Assembly (NCBI RefSeq): GCF_000518665.1
Contig: NZ_KI912469.1
Span: 271,051 to 335,050, forward strand
Length of the DNA: 64,000 bases
Source of the DNA: Microvirga flocculans ATCC BAA-817
GTDB taxonomy: Bacteria; Pseudomonadota; Alphaproteobacteria; Rhizobiales; Beijerinckiaceae
Direction: 5' to 3'
Shown: one piece after another, positions 1 through 9,398 of the stretch
Numbering within the stretch: position 1 is the first letter of the stretch
How the letters are laid out: the number at the start of each line of letters is the position of its first letter
Made by a program: the position numbers and the translations under genes
The notes under the pieces: model-generated
Database searches by the model: none
What the model was told of the DNA's origin: nothing
The model's input: the letters and a program-made list of their open reading frames with translations, nothing else

Positions 1-119
1 AAGCCGGGATTGGGTCGAAAATGCCCTTTCAAAACATGGGGATAAAGGGTGCGACGGAATGGCCTCCATCCGGGGCGTCCGTCTCGTTCCCGGGAGGCGA
101 ATTAAGGGCTCTTCCGTAT

Positions 120-149
120 TCGACATTCACCGCCCGCGAGAGCTATAGT
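120..149 (+). promoter_or_regulatory. candidate sigma-70-type promoter upstream of the DUF2189 gene
   Basis: TCGACA at 120-125 and TATAGT at 144-149 are separated by 18 bp and lie about 105 bp upstream of the DUF2189 start codon. The match is by eye only. The remainder of positions 1-253 shows no convincing gene. Confidence 0.3.
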
Positions 150-253
150 TTTCGGTGCCTGCTTTCGAGAGAACAAAGGCCTTCGAGGCTGCGAAAGCGG
201 TTCGCGACCCGCCGATGCGAGGCATTCCGGTCGCAAGCCTTGGGAGGGATGAA

Positions 254-1039
254 ATGACCGAAGACACGCATTCCACCGCGCCCGTCCTGCGCCAGGAGCC
301 CGCCATCCGCCGGATCGGGCGGTCCGATCTCGTCGATGCCCTTTCGGCGGGCCTTCGGGACTTTCAGGCCTATCCGGCCTTCGGGCTGTTCTTCGGGGGC
401 GTCTATGCCCTCGGCGGGGTCGCCATTCTCGCCTGCGCCCTCCTGTGGGATCTGCTCTATCTCGTCTATCCCCTGGCTGCGGGCTTCGTGCTCATCGGGC
501 CCTTCGTGGCCGTCGGGCTCTACGAGGTCAGCCGCCTGCGCGAGAAGGGGGAGGTCCCGTCCTGGCCCGGCGTGTTCAAAGCCATGTGGGCGCAGGGGGG
601 CAAGGAAATCTCCTGGATGGCCTTCGTCACGGTCTTCATCTTCATCATCTGGATGTATCAGGTGCGCCTCCTGATCGCCCTGTTCTTCGGGCTCCACGGC
701 ATGCCCGCGGGCGGCTTCCCGGCGGTTCTCTTCACCACGCCCGAGGGGCTCGCCTTCCTCGCCGTCGGGCACATGGTCGGCGCGGTGCTCGCCATCGTCA
801 CCTTCTCCCTGACCGTGGTGTCCTTCCCGCTGCTGCTCGACCGGGAGGTGGATTTCATCACGGCGATGATCGCCAGCGTCCGGGCGGTGGTGAGCAACCC
901 GGTCACCATGCTGGGCTGGGCGCTTTGCGTCGTGCTCCTGCTATTCGTCGCCGCGCTTCCGGCCTTCCTGGGGCTCGTGGTGGCCCTGCCGATCCTGGGC
1001 CACACGACCTGGCACCTGTACCGGAAGCTGGTGGCGTAG
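254..1039 (+). CDS. DUF2189 family integral membrane protein
   Basis: A 261-residue hydrophobic protein with about six membrane segments. It ends in GHTTWHLYRKLV, the typical end of DUF2189 proteins, whose function is unknown. Other conserved-looking segments are the first helix after DFQAYPAFGLFFGG and the GPFVAVGLYEVSR loop. The ATG at 254 is preferred over an upstream in-frame ATG at 155 because GGAGGG lies just before it and the extra N-terminus has no family-like sequence. It appears monocistronic. The location should be the inner membrane. Confidence 0.8.
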   Translation: MTEDTHSTAPVLRQEPAIRRIGRSDLVDALSAGLRDFQAYPAFGLFFGGVYALGGVAILACALLWDLLYLVYPLAAGFVLIGPFVAVGLYEVSRLREKGEVPSWPGVFKAMWAQGGKEISWMAFVTVFIFIIWMYQVRLLIALFFGLHGMPAGGFPAVLFTTPEGLAFLAVGHMVGAVLAIVTFSLTVVSFPLLLDREVDFITAMIASVRAVVSNPVTMLGWALCVVLLLFVAALPAFLGLVVALPILGHTTWHLYRKLVA

Positions 1040-1150
1040 GGGAAAACCGGCGCGGGCCAGAAGAACTCTGGTTTCCGGTAAGCTTCTTTGTGAAAGGCCG
1101 ACTTTCGTTCATAGAGCCTGCGGAACGGGTGTCGAATCCAGGGCAGGGCC

Positions 1151-1567
1151 ATGCAGATCGAGGTGCTTGAGGACGCTAATCCGCCGGGGGCCGACGACGT
1201 GACGGCGGGCTTGCGCGCGCACATGATCGCGCAGACCGGCACATGGCCCTTGATTCCCCTGACCCTGCTCATGCGGGACGCCGACAGCCAGGTTCGGGGC
1301 GGCATCCGGGGCCAGATCGTCCTGGGCTGGCTCCAGGTCGATCATTTCTGGGTCGATGAGGCCGTGCGCGGGCAGGGCCATGGCGCGCGCCTGTTGGATC
1401 TGGCGGAGGAGGCTGCCCGCAGGCACGGCGCGATCGGCGCGCAATTGACGACATCGACGTTCCAGGCGCCCGGCTTCTACCGCAAGCAGGGTTATGCCGA
1501 GATCGGCCGCCTGAAGGACCGGCCGCTTGGCCATGACCGGATTTGGATGGCCAAGCGCTGGGGATGA
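1151..1567 (+). CDS. GNAT family N-acetyltransferase
   Basis: A 138-residue single-domain protein. The central segment VDEAVRGQGHGARLLDLAEE carries the R-G-x-G-x-G/A acetyl-CoA pyrophosphate-binding motif A, and the C-terminal APGFYRKQGYAEIGRL matches GNAT motif B. The substrate cannot be read from sequence. It lies on the same strand about 110 bp after the DUF2189 gene, so co-transcription is possible but not shown. Length is normal for the family. Confidence 0.8.
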   Translation: MQIEVLEDANPPGADDVTAGLRAHMIAQTGTWPLIPLTLLMRDADSQVRGGIRGQIVLGWLQVDHFWVDEAVRGQGHGARLLDLAEEAARRHGAIGAQLTTSTFQAPGFYRKQGYAEIGRLKDRPLGHDRIWMAKRWG

Positions 1568-1618
1568 TCGCCCGACAAGGCGGCGCGACAATCAATCGAC
1601 AATGCGGCAGGTTTGTTT

Positions 1619-1633
1619 GTTCTCTTTTTGTTC
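1619..1633 (+). promoter_or_regulatory. LexA (SOS) box-like direct repeat GTTC-N7-GTTC
   Basis: GTTC at 1619-1622 and GTTC at 1630-1633 are separated by exactly seven bases. This is the alphaproteobacterial LexA operator format. It immediately precedes a promoter-like TTTACA. No SOS protein gene follows; the nearest downstream elements are the folded RNA candidate and aspS. A chance match is possible because the site sits in a T-rich run. Confidence 0.45.
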
Positions 1634-1662
1634 TTTACAATTTTCCTGATCCTCGCTATGTG
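1634..1662 (+). promoter_or_regulatory. candidate promoter next to the SOS-like box
   Basis: TTTACA (1634-1639) matches the -35 consensus at five of six positions. After a 17-bp spacer comes TATGTG (1657-1662), a weak -10. The SOS-like box directly abuts the -35, as expected for a LexA-repressed promoter. Transcription would start near 1669, just before the folded RNA candidate. Confidence 0.3.
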
Positions 1663-1707
1663 TGGCGTATCCGGTCTCACGAGGGACGCGCCCGAGGCGT
1701 CGGTTGT

Positions 1708-1824
1708 GGAGGCCGGAGACGGTTCCGATCCGCCAGGGGAGTCGCACCCTCCGGCGGTCGGGGTCCTGCGTGGAGGAGGCAGAAAGACCGACCTGTTCGG
1801 GCAGGCTCCTGTCTCCGCTCCTCC
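1708..1824 (+). ncRNA. candidate structured RNA, multibranched fold
   Basis: Paired segments read by eye form a closed multibranch structure. Outer helices are GGAGG (1708-1712) with CCTCC (1820-1824), and GGAGAC (1715-1720) with GTCTCC (1811-1816). Inside are three hairpins. The first is CCGA/CCGCC/AGGG (1725-1738) with CCCT/GGCGG/TCGG (1747-1761). The second is GGTCCTGC with GCAG...GACC (about 1762-1789). The third is CCTG/CAGG (1792-1805). Protein-coding potential is poor. The strand is inferred from the upstream promoter-like site. It could be a small RNA or part of a long aspS leader; no known family was identified. Confidence 0.4.
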
Positions 1825-2193
1825 CAAGCCTCGCCGGCACCGGCGCACCCGGGGCTGCGCGACGACCGCGCCGTAGCGCCCTCTGAGGGTTCGTCCCTGA
1901 CGGGCTGGAGTGCGGGGCTCAGGGTCGAAAAGCCGTGCGCGGGAGGCGGAGCGGCTTCCCGTCCGGGCGGATCTCCCGTCCCGAACCCCTTCGCGCGCCC
2001 GCAAGGACGCGGCGAGGCCAGCCCAAGTCCCGCGCTTCCCTCGACCCACGAGACAGCCCAGGACCAAGCCCACAGCCGCCATCCCCTTTCGGGGGAGGGA
2101 ACGCCCTCGCGCAGGCTCGATTTCAGCCTTCCGCCTTGACTTCCCCTTCCTCCCATGGATGTTGCGCTTCAAACCGAACCAGCAGGCTTTTTC

Positions 2194-4014
2194 ATGTCCG
2201 CCTCCATGCACCGTTACCGTTCCCATACCTGCGGCGCGCTCCGCGAAACCGATGTCGGCCAGGTTGCCCGCCTTTCCGGCTGGTGCCACCGCATCCGCGA
2301 CCACGGCGGCGTGCTGTTCATCGACCTGCGCGACCATTACGGCATGACGCAATGCGTGATCGACCCGGATTCGCCGGCCTTCAAGCTGGCCGAGACCGCG
2401 CGCTCCGAATGGGTGATCCGCGTCGACGGCAAGGTGCGCAAGCGCCCGGCGGGCACCGAGAACCCGGAGCTGCCCACCGGCATGATCGAGCTCTACATCA
2501 CAGACATGGAGGTGCTGGGGCCTGCGGCCGAGCTTCCCATGCCGGTCTTCGGCGACCAGGATTATCCGGAGGAGACCCGTCTTACCTATCGGTATCTCGA
2601 CCTGCGCCGTGAGAAGCTGCACAACAACATCATGAAGCGCGGCGCGATCATCAACTCGCTCCGCACCCGCATGCAGAAGAGCGGCTTCTTCGAGTTCACC
2701 ACGCCGATTCTCACGGCCTCCTCGCCGGAGGGCGCGCGCGACTTCCTCGTGCCCTCGCGCATCCATCCCGGCAAGTTCTACGCGCTGCCGCAGGCCCCGC
2801 AGCAGTTCAAGCAGCTGATCATGATGTCCGGCTTCGACCGGTACTTCCAGATCGCGCCCTGCTTCCGCGACGAGGACCCGCGCGCCGACCGCCTGCCGGG
2901 CGAGTTCTACCAGCTCGACGTGGAGATGAGCTTCGTCACGCAGGAAGACATCTTCCAGACCATGGAGCCGGTGATCCGCGACACCTTCAAGGAATTCGCG
3001 GAAGGCAAGCCCGTCACCGAGGTCTTCCCGCGCATCCCGTATTTCGAGGCTATGCTGAAATACGGCTCCGACAAGCCGGACCTGCGCAACCCGCTCGTCA
3101 TCGCCGACGTGTCGGAGGTGTTCGAGCGTGAGGACGTGACCTTCAACGCGTTCAAGAACGTGGTGAAGGGCGGCGGCGTCGTGCGCGCGATTCCCGCGCC
3201 CGGCGCGGCCGCGCAGCCGCGCTCCTTCTTCGACAAGCTCAACGACTGGGCCCGCACGGAAGGCGCGCCCGGCCTCGGCTACATCGTGTTCGAGGAGGAG
3301 GGCGGCCAGATCCAGGCCAAGGGCCCGATCGCCAAGTTCATTCCTGAAGAGGCTCAAGCTCTCATCCGCGAGAAGGCCGGCATCAAGGCGGGCGACGCGG
3401 TGTTCTTCTCGGCGGGCGTCGAGGACAAGGCGGCCTCTCTCGCCGGCAAGGCGCGCGTGCGCATCGGCGACGAGCTGGGTCTCGGCAACAAGGACCAGTA
3501 CGCCTTCTGCTGGATCGTCGACTTCCCGCAATACGAGTGGAACGAGGACGAGAAGAAGATCGACTTCTCCCACAACCCGTTCTCCATGGGCAACATGGAC
3601 CACGACGCCTTCATGGCGCTCGATCCGTCTGACAAGGACACGATCCTCAAGATCACGGCCTTCCAGTACGACATGGTCTGCAACGGTTACGAGATGGCCT
3701 CCGGCTCGATCCGCAACCACCGCCCCGACCGCATGGTGAAGGCCTTCGAGATCGCGGGCTACGGCGAGCAGGAAGTGATGGAGCGCTTCGGCGGCATGTA
3801 CCGTGCCTTCCAGTACGGCGCGCCGCCCCACGGCGGCATGGCGGCGGGCGTGGACCGCATCGTGATGCTGCTCTGCGGCGCGCAGAACCTGCGCGAAATC
3901 ACGCTCTTCCCGATGAACCAGAAGGCTGAGGACCTGTTGCTCGGCGCGCCCTCCGAGGCGACGGCCAAGCAGCTGCGCGAGCTTCACATCCGGCTGAACC
4001 TGCCGGAGAAATGA
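2194..4014 (+). CDS. aspS: aspartate--tRNA ligase
   Basis: Class II aminoacyl-tRNA synthetase of about 606 residues that charges tRNA-Asp with aspartate (possibly also tRNA-Asn, as often in alphaproteobacteria). The N-terminus [14 protein letters not shown] starts the OB-fold anticodon-binding domain. Motif 2 is seen in [18 protein letters not shown], and motif 3 in [13 protein letters not shown] near the C-terminus; the sequence between them includes the bacterial GAD insertion. Starts at 2155, 2194 and 2206 are all in frame. Family alignment favours 2194 or 2206, since MHRYRS is the usual beginning. The stop overlaps the next gene by four bases. Confidence 0.96.
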   Translation: MSASMHRYRSHTCGALRETDVGQVARLSGWCHRIRDHGGVLFIDLRDHYGMTQCVIDPDSPAFKLAETARSEWVIRVDGKVRKRPAGTENPELPTGMIELYITDMEVLGPAAELPMPVFGDQDYPEETRLTYRYLDLRREKLHNNIMKRGAIINSLRTRMQKSGFFEFTTPILTASSPEGARDFLVPSRIHPGKFYALPQAPQQFKQLIMMSGFDRYFQIAPCFRDEDPRADRLPGEFYQLDVEMSFVTQEDIFQTMEPVIRDTFKEFAEGKPVTEVFPRIPYFEAMLKYGSDKPDLRNPLVIADVSEVFEREDVTFNAFKNVVKGGGVVRAIPAPGAAAQPRSFFDKLNDWARTEGAPGLGYIVFEEEGGQIQAKGPIAKFIPEEAQALIREKAGIKAGDAVFFSAGVEDKAASLAGKARVRIGDELGLGNKDQYAFCWIVDFPQYEWNEDEKKIDFSHNPFSMGNMDHDAFMALDPSDKDTILKITAFQYDMVCNGYEMASGSIRNHRPDRMVKAFEIAGYGEQEVMERFGGMYRAFQYGAPPHGGMAAGVDRIVMLLCGAQNLREITLFPMNQKAEDLLLGAPSEATAKQLRELHIRLNLPEK

Positions 4015-4883
4015 GCAACGCCGACGTCACCGCCATCGTCGTGACCTTCGACAGCGCCCATGCGCTGCCGGAGTGTCTCGGCGCATTGCGGGCGGATGGC
4101 GTTTCCGCGCTCGTGGTCGACAACGCCTCGGCGGACGAGACCGTCGCCGTGGCCGAAGGGCAGGGCGCAAGGGTGATCCGCAACGCCCGCAACGAGGGCT
4201 ATGGCCGCGCCAACAACATCGGGGCGCGGGCGGCGGATTCCGAGTTCATCCTCGTCGTCAATCCGGATTGCGTCGTCGGGGCAGGCGCGGTCGCCGCGCT
4301 CGTCGATGCGGCGCGCCGCTATCCCGATGCGGTGCTCTTCGCGCCGCAGATCGTGGAGCCGAGCGGGCGGGTGTTCTATCAGCCGCGCTCGCTGCTCGCG
4401 TCCTATCTCACCAACCCGCACGGCAAGCTCGTGCTGCCCGAGGGCGAGGCCTGCGCGCCGTTCTTCTCCGGCGCGTGCTTCCTCATCCGCCGCGACGCTT
4501 TCCTGAGCCTCGGCGGCTTCGACGACAACATCTTCCTCTTCTACGAGGACGACGATCTCTGCCGCCGCGTGGCGGATTCCGGCGCGGCCCTGGTCTATGT
4601 GCCGCAGGCGCTCGTGCGCCACGGGCGCGGGCGGTCGAGCGGCGAGAAGCCCGGCCGCATCTTCACCTCGCGCTGGCACCAGGCCTGGTCGCGCGCCTAT
4701 GTGAGCCGCAAATACGGCCTGCCCGATCCGGCGCCGGGCATGTTCGCCGTCAACGCCCTCAAGGCGCTCGGGGCGTGCCTCACCTTCCAGCGCAAGCTGA
4801 TCGAGCGTTATGGCGGCTCTGCGGCGGGGGCGCTGGCCTTCCTGAGGGGCGTGAAGGCCCTGGAGCGCGAGGGGGTGACATGA
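4011..4883 (+). CDS. family 2 glycosyltransferase (WbbL/rhamnosyltransferase-like)
   Basis: A 290-residue GT-A fold enzyme that should transfer a sugar from a nucleotide donor to an envelope glycan. Seen: the N-terminal [14 protein letters not shown] strand, DNASADET (nucleotide-binding), [11 protein letters not shown], the metal-site segment VVNPDCVV, and the acceptor-side motif [19 protein letters not shown]. It overlaps aspS by ATGA and the following acyltransferase by ATGA, so the three are probably translationally coupled. The sugar and acceptor are unknown. Confidence 0.88.
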   Translation: MSNADVTAIVVTFDSAHALPECLGALRADGVSALVVDNASADETVAVAEGQGARVIRNARNEGYGRANNIGARAADSEFILVVNPDCVVGAGAVAALVDAARRYPDAVLFAPQIVEPSGRVFYQPRSLLASYLTNPHGKLVLPEGEACAPFFSGACFLIRRDAFLSLGGFDDNIFLFYEDDDLCRRVADSGAALVYVPQALVRHGRGRSSGEKPGRIFTSRWHQAWSRAYVSRKYGLPDPAPGMFAVNALKALGACLTFQRKLIERYGGSAAGALAFLRGVKALEREGVT

Positions 4884-5977
4884 GCGCGGTTGCATTCCTG
4901 AAAGGCGCGCCGCGCGTCGCCGACACCCTGGAGCAGGACAGGAACAACTTCGCCCTGATCCGCCTGGCCCTGGCCTTGGCCGTCGTCGTGTCGCATGCCT
5001 TCAGCGTCACCACCGGCACGCTGACCGACGAGCCGCTCACCGTCTCGACGGGCTTCACCCTGGGCGAGCATGCGGTGAACGGCTTCTTCGCCATCTCGGG
5101 CTTTCTCGTCACCATGAGCTTCGACCGGCGCGGCTGGCGCGACTACGCTATCGCCCGCACTCTGCGCATCGCGCCGGGCCTGATCGTGGCGGTGCTGGCG
5201 GTCTCGCTCCTGCTCGGCGCGGCGATGACCGCGCTGCCCCTCGGCGAATATCTGCAGAGCCCAGGACTGCGCCGTTTCATCACGGCGACGCTCACGAGCT
5301 TCAAGAGCAACATCGCCTTGCCCGGCGTGTTCGCCGACAATCCCTTCATCTTTCCCATGGGCACGGTCTGGACCCTGAAATACGAGGTCATGTGCTATGC
5401 GGGCGTCTTCGCGATCGGCCTTCTCGGCCTGCTGCGCTCCCGCATGGCCGCGCTCGCCCTCGTGCTCGGGCTGGCGATGGCGCTGGCCGGGCTCGATCTC
5501 CTGCGGCCCGATGCGCCCAAGGGCATGGAAACCGCCCTGCGCCTGCCGCTGATATTCGCGTTCGGAGGGGCGCTCTATGTCTGGCGCGGGCAGGTGCGCC
5601 TTTCGGGGCTGCTCGTCCTGGCGCTGATCCTCGCCACCTGGCTGAGCGCCGGGACTTTCCTCTACAAGACGCTGCTCTTCACGGGCACGGCCTACGGCAT
5701 CCTCTGGCTCGCCCTCTCGCCCGTGCTCACGCGCTTCGCCTACGAGCCCAAGGCCGATCTGTCCTACGGCACCTATCTCTACGGCTGGCCGATCCAGCAG
5801 AGCCTGCACGCGCTCTGGCCGGGCACGGCGGCCTGGATGCTGCTTCCGCCCTCCATCATCCTCACGCTGATCGTCGCAGCACTGTCCTGGACCCTCGTCG
5901 AGAAGCCGGCCCTGGGGCTCAAGGCCAGGGCTCTCGGCCGCCGGACGATCAAGACGATTGAGCCCGCAGCACCTTGA
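4880..5977 (+). CDS. acyltransferase family 3 membrane protein (OafA-like)
   Basis: A 365-residue protein with roughly ten membrane helices. It begins with LDxxRFxxA-like NNFALIRLALALAVVVSHAF, where the conserved His lies at the end of helix 1, and has NGFFAISGFLVTMSF, another hallmark of acyltransferase_3. Such proteins acylate sugars of LPS, exopolysaccharide or Nod factor at the inner membrane. The start at 4880 overlaps the stop of the glycosyltransferase gene, suggesting that both act on one glycan. The 3' end overlaps the convergent downstream gene by 29 bp. Confidence 0.88.
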   Translation: MSAVAFLKGAPRVADTLEQDRNNFALIRLALALAVVVSHAFSVTTGTLTDEPLTVSTGFTLGEHAVNGFFAISGFLVTMSFDRRGWRDYAIARTLRIAPGLIVAVLAVSLLLGAAMTALPLGEYLQSPGLRRFITATLTSFKSNIALPGVFADNPFIFPMGTVWTLKYEVMCYAGVFAIGLLGLLRSRMAALALVLGLAMALAGLDLLRPDAPKGMETALRLPLIFAFGGALYVWRGQVRLSGLLVLALILATWLSAGTFLYKTLLFTGTAYGILWLALSPVLTRFAYEPKADLSYGTYLYGWPIQQSLHALWPGTAAWMLLPPSIILTLIVAALSWTLVEKPALGLKARALGRRTIKTIEPAAP

Positions 5978-6569
5978 CCGCCGCGATCAGCTCGCGGGTC
6001 CGGTCGCTCTGCAGGAGCGGGATGAGTGTGGCGATCTTCTCCTGCGGCAGCTCCCACCAGCGGGCCTCGAGCAGCCCCGCGACGGTGTCCTCGTCGAAGC
6101 GGTAGCGGATGACCTTGGCCGGATTGCCGCCGACGATGGCATAGGGCGGCACGTCCTTGGTCACGATGGCATGGGCCGCGACCACCGCGCCATGCCCTAT
6201 CGTCACACCAGACATGACGATGGCGCCGGAGCCGAGCCAGACATCGTGCCCGATGACCACGTCGCCCCTGGAGGCATGATAGTCGTCGCTTCGGGGAGCG
6301 GAGGGCCACAATTCCCGGAAGGCCGAGAACGGATAGGTGGTGCCCCAGTCGGTGCGGTGGTTGCCCCCGAGCAGGATCTCCACCTTGTCGGCAATGGAGC
6401 AATAGCGCCCGATGGTGAGCTTCTTCCCGGATTCGGGGAAACGCACCTTCGGCTTGCCGTAGGTAAACTCGCCGATCTCATAGCCGTAGCGGCCCGCCAT
6501 CTTCGCCAGGTGCAGGCGCGTCTGGTTATGCGGGTTGCGCCAGTTCTTCAGACGGTGGCCGAGTTTCAT
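5949..6569 (-). CDS. CatB-related O-acetyltransferase (hexapeptide repeat)
   Basis: A 206-residue left-handed beta-helix acetyltransferase of the xenobiotic/Vat-CatB type. Seen: IGRYCSIADKVEILLGGNHR followed by DWGTTYPF, typical of the family and containing the catalytic His of GNH. Hexapeptide repeats include VVIGHDVWLGSGAIVMSGVT, and the C-terminal cap is AIVGGNPAKVIRYRF. Chloramphenicol, streptogramin or a surface sugar are possible acceptors; the adjacent glycan genes favour a sugar. The ATG at 6569, preceded by a GGGGCGG ribosome-binding-like site, is chosen over 6599. The gene is convergent with, and overlaps, the acyltransferase gene. Confidence 0.85.
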   Translation of the reverse strand: MKLGHRLKNWRNPHNQTRLHLAKMAGRYGYEIGEFTYGKPKVRFPESGKKLTIGRYCSIADKVEILLGGNHRTDWGTTYPFSAFRELWPSAPRSDDYHASRGDVVIGHDVWLGSGAIVMSGVTIGHGAVVAAHAIVTKDVPPYAIVGGNPAKVIRYRFDEDTVAGLLEARWWELPQEKIATLIPLLQSDRTRELIAAVKVLRAQSS

Positions 6570-6668
6570 CGTTCCGCCCCGAGGGCAGGAGAAGAACATT
6601 GACGGCAGGGGGGCAGCGCGCGCACAAGGGCCTCCGGAACAGTTTGGTCAGTGCAAGGAGTGTCGGGG

Positions 6669-8957
6669 ATGGGACAGGACATCTCGCAGGATCTGAAATC
6701 GGGAGCGATGTTCTACCATCAGCACCCGCGCCCCGGAAAGCTCGAGATCCAGCCGACCAAGCCCCTAGGCAACCAGCGCGACCTGGCGCTTGCCTATTCG
6801 CCCGGCGTCGCCGCCCCCTGCGAGGCCATCGCCGCCGATCCGGACGAGGCCGCCAATCTCACCTCGCGCCAGAACCTCGTGGCCGTGATCTCCAACGGCA
6901 CCGCCGTGCTGGGGCTCGGCGATATCGGCCCGCTCGCCTCCAAGCCCGTGATGGAGGGCAAGGCGGTCCTGTTCAAGAAATTCTCCGGCATCGACGTGTT
7001 CGACATCGAGCTGGCCGAGAAGAACGTGGACAAGCTCGTGGAGGTGATCGCGGCGCTCGAACCTACCTTCGGCGGCATCAACCTCGAAGACATCAAGGCG
7101 CCCGAATGCTTCGAGCTGGAGGAGCGTCTGAAGGCCCGCATGGGCATTCCCGTCTTCCATGACGATCAGCACGGCACGGCCATCATCGTGGGCGCCGCGG
7201 TGACGAACGCCCTCGAACTCGCCGGAAAGCGCATCGAGGACGTGAAGATCGTGACCTCGGGCGCGGGGGCTGCCGCGCTCGCCTGCCTCAACCTCCTCGT
7301 GTCGCTTGGCGCGAAGCGCGAGAACATCTGGGTCACGGATATCGAAGGCGTGGTCCATGAGGGCCGCAACGAGCTCATGGACCGCTGGAAGTCGGTTTAC
7401 GCGCAGAAGACCGATGCGCGCACCCTGGCCGACGTGATCGCCGATGCGGACGTGTTCCTGGGGCTGTCGGCCGGCGGCGTGCTGAAGCCCGAGATGCTGG
7501 CGAAGATGGCGCCGCGCCCGCTGATCCTGGCGCTCGCCAACCCTTATCCCGAGATCATGCCGGAGGAGGCCGAGGCCGCCCGTCCCGACGCGATGATCTG
7601 CACCGGGCGCTCGGATTATCCGAACCAGGTCAACAACGTCCTGTGTTTCCCCTACATTTTCCGCGGCGCGCTCGATGTACAGGCCACCACCATCAACGAG
7701 GCGATGAAGGCCGCCGCCGTGAAGGCCATCGCGGGGCTCGCCCGCGAAGCGCCGTCCGAAGTCGTCGCGCGGGCCTATGGCGGCGAGGCGCGTCCCTTCG
7801 GCCGCCAGTCGCTGATCCCGAGCCCGTTCGATCCGCGCCTGATCCTGCGCATCGCCCCCGCCGTCGCCAAGGCGGCTATGGATTCGGGCGTCGCCAAGCG
7901 GCCGCTGGCGGATCTGGAAGCCTATGCCGAATCCCTCGGCCGCTTCGTGTTCCGCTCCGGCTTCATCATGAAGCCGCTGATCTCGCAGGCCAAGGCCAAG
8001 CCGAAGCGCGTGATCTATGCGGAGGGCGAGGACGAGCGCGTGCTGCGCGCCGTGCAGGTCATCGTCGAGGAGGGCATCGCCAAGCCGATCCTGATCGGGC
8101 GGCCGAACGTCGTTGAAGCGCGCATCAAGCGCTTCGGCCTCTCTATGGAGATGGGCAAGCATTTCGAGCTGGTGAACCCGGAGGACGATCCGCGCTACCG
8201 CGATTATGTCGCTTCCTACGTGGAGGCGGCAGGGCGCAAGGGCATCACGCCGGATGCGGCCAAGACCCTCGTACGCACGAACTCCACCGTGATCGGCGCG
8301 GTCGCGGTGAGGCGCGGGGATGCGGATGCCCTCATCTGCGGCCTGGAAGGTCGCTTCCAGTCCCGCCTCAAGCACATCAAGGACATCATCGGCCTTGCGC
8401 CCGGCGTGCACGAGATGGCGGCTCTGTCGCTCGTGATCACGGCGAAGGGCGCTTATTTCCTCGCCGATACGCATGTGCAGTTCGATCCCAGCGCGGAGGA
8501 AATCGCCGACATGGCGATCGCCTGCGCCAGCCATGTGCGGCGCTTCGGCATCGAGCCGAAGATCGCGCTTCTGTCGCACGCGGATTTCGGCGCGGCCGAT
8601 ACCCGCTCCGCGCTCAAGATGCGTGAGGCGCTTGCCCGCATCAACGAGCGCGCCCCCGAGCTCGAAGTCGACGGCGAAATGCAGGCGGATGCTGCCCTGT
8701 CCCAGATGATCCGTGACCGGGTGAATCCCGCGTCGCGCCTGAAGGGCGAGGCCAACGTGCTGATCATGCCGAACCTGGACGCCGCCAATATCGCGTTCCA
8801 GTTCACCAAGATCCTGGCGGATTCGCTGCCCGTCGGCCCGATCCTCATCGGCCCGGCGAAGCCCGCGCATATCCTGACGCCCTCCGTCACGGCGCGCGGC
8901 ATCGTCAACCTCACGGCCATCGCGGTGGTCGAGGCGCAGGCCGCGGAGCAGGAGTAG
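6669..8957 (+). CDS. maeB: NADP-dependent malic enzyme fused to phosphotransacetylase-like domain
   Basis: A 762-residue two-domain enzyme that oxidatively decarboxylates malate to pyruvate with NADP. The N-terminal malic enzyme half shows [20 protein letters not shown] (metal and substrate site) and the nucleotide-binding loop [11 protein letters not shown]. From about residue 430 the chain resembles phosphate acetyltransferase ([32 protein letters not shown]), which in this family is usually regulatory rather than catalytic. AAGGAG lies eight bases before the ATG at 6669; an in-frame GTG at 6651 is less likely. It probably supplies NADPH and pyruvate during growth on C4 acids. Confidence 0.95.
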   Translation: MGQDISQDLKSGAMFYHQHPRPGKLEIQPTKPLGNQRDLALAYSPGVAAPCEAIAADPDEAANLTSRQNLVAVISNGTAVLGLGDIGPLASKPVMEGKAVLFKKFSGIDVFDIELAEKNVDKLVEVIAALEPTFGGINLEDIKAPECFELEERLKARMGIPVFHDDQHGTAIIVGAAVTNALELAGKRIEDVKIVTSGAGAAALACLNLLVSLGAKRENIWVTDIEGVVHEGRNELMDRWKSVYAQKTDARTLADVIADADVFLGLSAGGVLKPEMLAKMAPRPLILALANPYPEIMPEEAEAARPDAMICTGRSDYPNQVNNVLCFPYIFRGALDVQATTINEAMKAAAVKAIAGLAREAPSEVVARAYGGEARPFGRQSLIPSPFDPRLILRIAPAVAKAAMDSGVAKRPLADLEAYAESLGRFVFRSGFIMKPLISQAKAKPKRVIYAEGEDERVLRAVQVIVEEGIAKPILIGRPNVVEARIKRFGLSMEMGKHFELVNPEDDPRYRDYVASYVEAAGRKGITPDAAKTLVRTNSTVIGAVAVRRGDADALICGLEGRFQSRLKHIKDIIGLAPGVHEMAALSLVITAKGAYFLADTHVQFDPSAEEIADMAIACASHVRRFGIEPKIALLSHADFGAADTRSALKMREALARINERAPELEVDGEMQADAALSQMIRDRVNPASRLKGEANVLIMPNLDAANIAFQFTKILADSLPVGPILIGPAKPAHILTPSVTARGIVNLTAIAVVEAQAAEQE

Positions 8958-8966
8958 GAGCACGCT

Positions 8967-9003
8967 CGAACCGGGGCGCCCTTTGATGGGGCGTCCCGGT
9001 TCG
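8967..9003. terminator. long hairpin between convergent genes
   Basis: CGAACCGGG-g-CGCCC pairs with GGGCG-t-CCCGGTTCG around a short loop, just after the maeB stop and before the convergent secreted-protein gene. No T-run follows on either strand, so it may aid termination in both directions without being a classical intrinsic terminator. Confidence 0.5.
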
Positions 9004-9020
9004 ATGGCTGAGGCGAGCGC

Positions 9021-9362
9021 TCAGCGTGGAGGCGTGGTCTGGCCGGTTCCCGAAGCGCTACCGCCCGGCGGAAGCGAGCGGGATGCCCTGTCGAGCAGGG
9101 TCAGCGTGGCGTCGACGCAGGCGCGCATGGAGTCGCGCGTATCGCACCGCACCGTCACGGAGGAATCCCCGTTGCGCAGCCTGAAGAAGGCGCCGCGGCT
9201 CGGTCCGTCCCCCGACATGTCGCGCAGAAGATCGCGCAGGGCGGCATCGTCGCGATCCCGCCTGTCGTAGGAACCGTTGTCATCGGAACGCGATACGTCC
9301 TGGCTCAAGGCAGGCAGAGGCAGAAGCATGAGTCCGATCGCTACGATAAGGGCCTTGTTCAT
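9021..9362 (-). CDS. small secreted protein of unknown function
   Basis: A 113-residue protein with a clear signal peptide (MNKALIVAIGLMLLPLPALS, cleavage likely before QDV). The mature part is Asp/Arg-rich (DRRDRDDAALRDLLRDMSG). A C-terminal half follows, with two cysteines in VRCDTRDSMRACVDA that could form a disulfide. No family was recognised. AAAGGA precedes the ATG at suitable distance. The next gene upstream on this strand also encodes an exported, Arg/Asp-rich protein, so the two may be co-expressed. Confidence 0.6.
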   Translation of the reverse strand: MNKALIVAIGLMLLPLPALSQDVSRSDDNGSYDRRDRDDAALRDLLRDMSGDGPSRGAFFRLRNGDSSVTVRCDTRDSMRACVDATLTLLDRASRSLPPGGSASGTGQTTPPR

Positions 9363-9398
9363 CCCGGATATCCTTTCTCTGACGAGGGGCCGATCGGC

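Larger units (their letters stand above)
1568..2193. other. 626-bp intergenic region with regulatory and RNA-like structure
   Basis: No convincing protein gene was found: open frames here are Pro/Arg-rich and show no signal peptide or family resemblance. The region holds an SOS-like operator (1619-1633), a possible promoter (1634-1662) and a strongly folded RNA candidate (1708-1824). Further small GC hairpins follow towards aspS, for example CCCC-ttt-GGGG near 2085-2097, without a T-run. It may be a long aspS leader or an independent RNA gene. Confidence 0.5.

Noticed and set aside
4073..4879. In-frame Arg-rich extension upstream of the acyltransferase-3 start
   Set aside because: It is the out-of-frame reading of the glycosyltransferase gene; the ATG at 4880 gives the proper family N-terminus.
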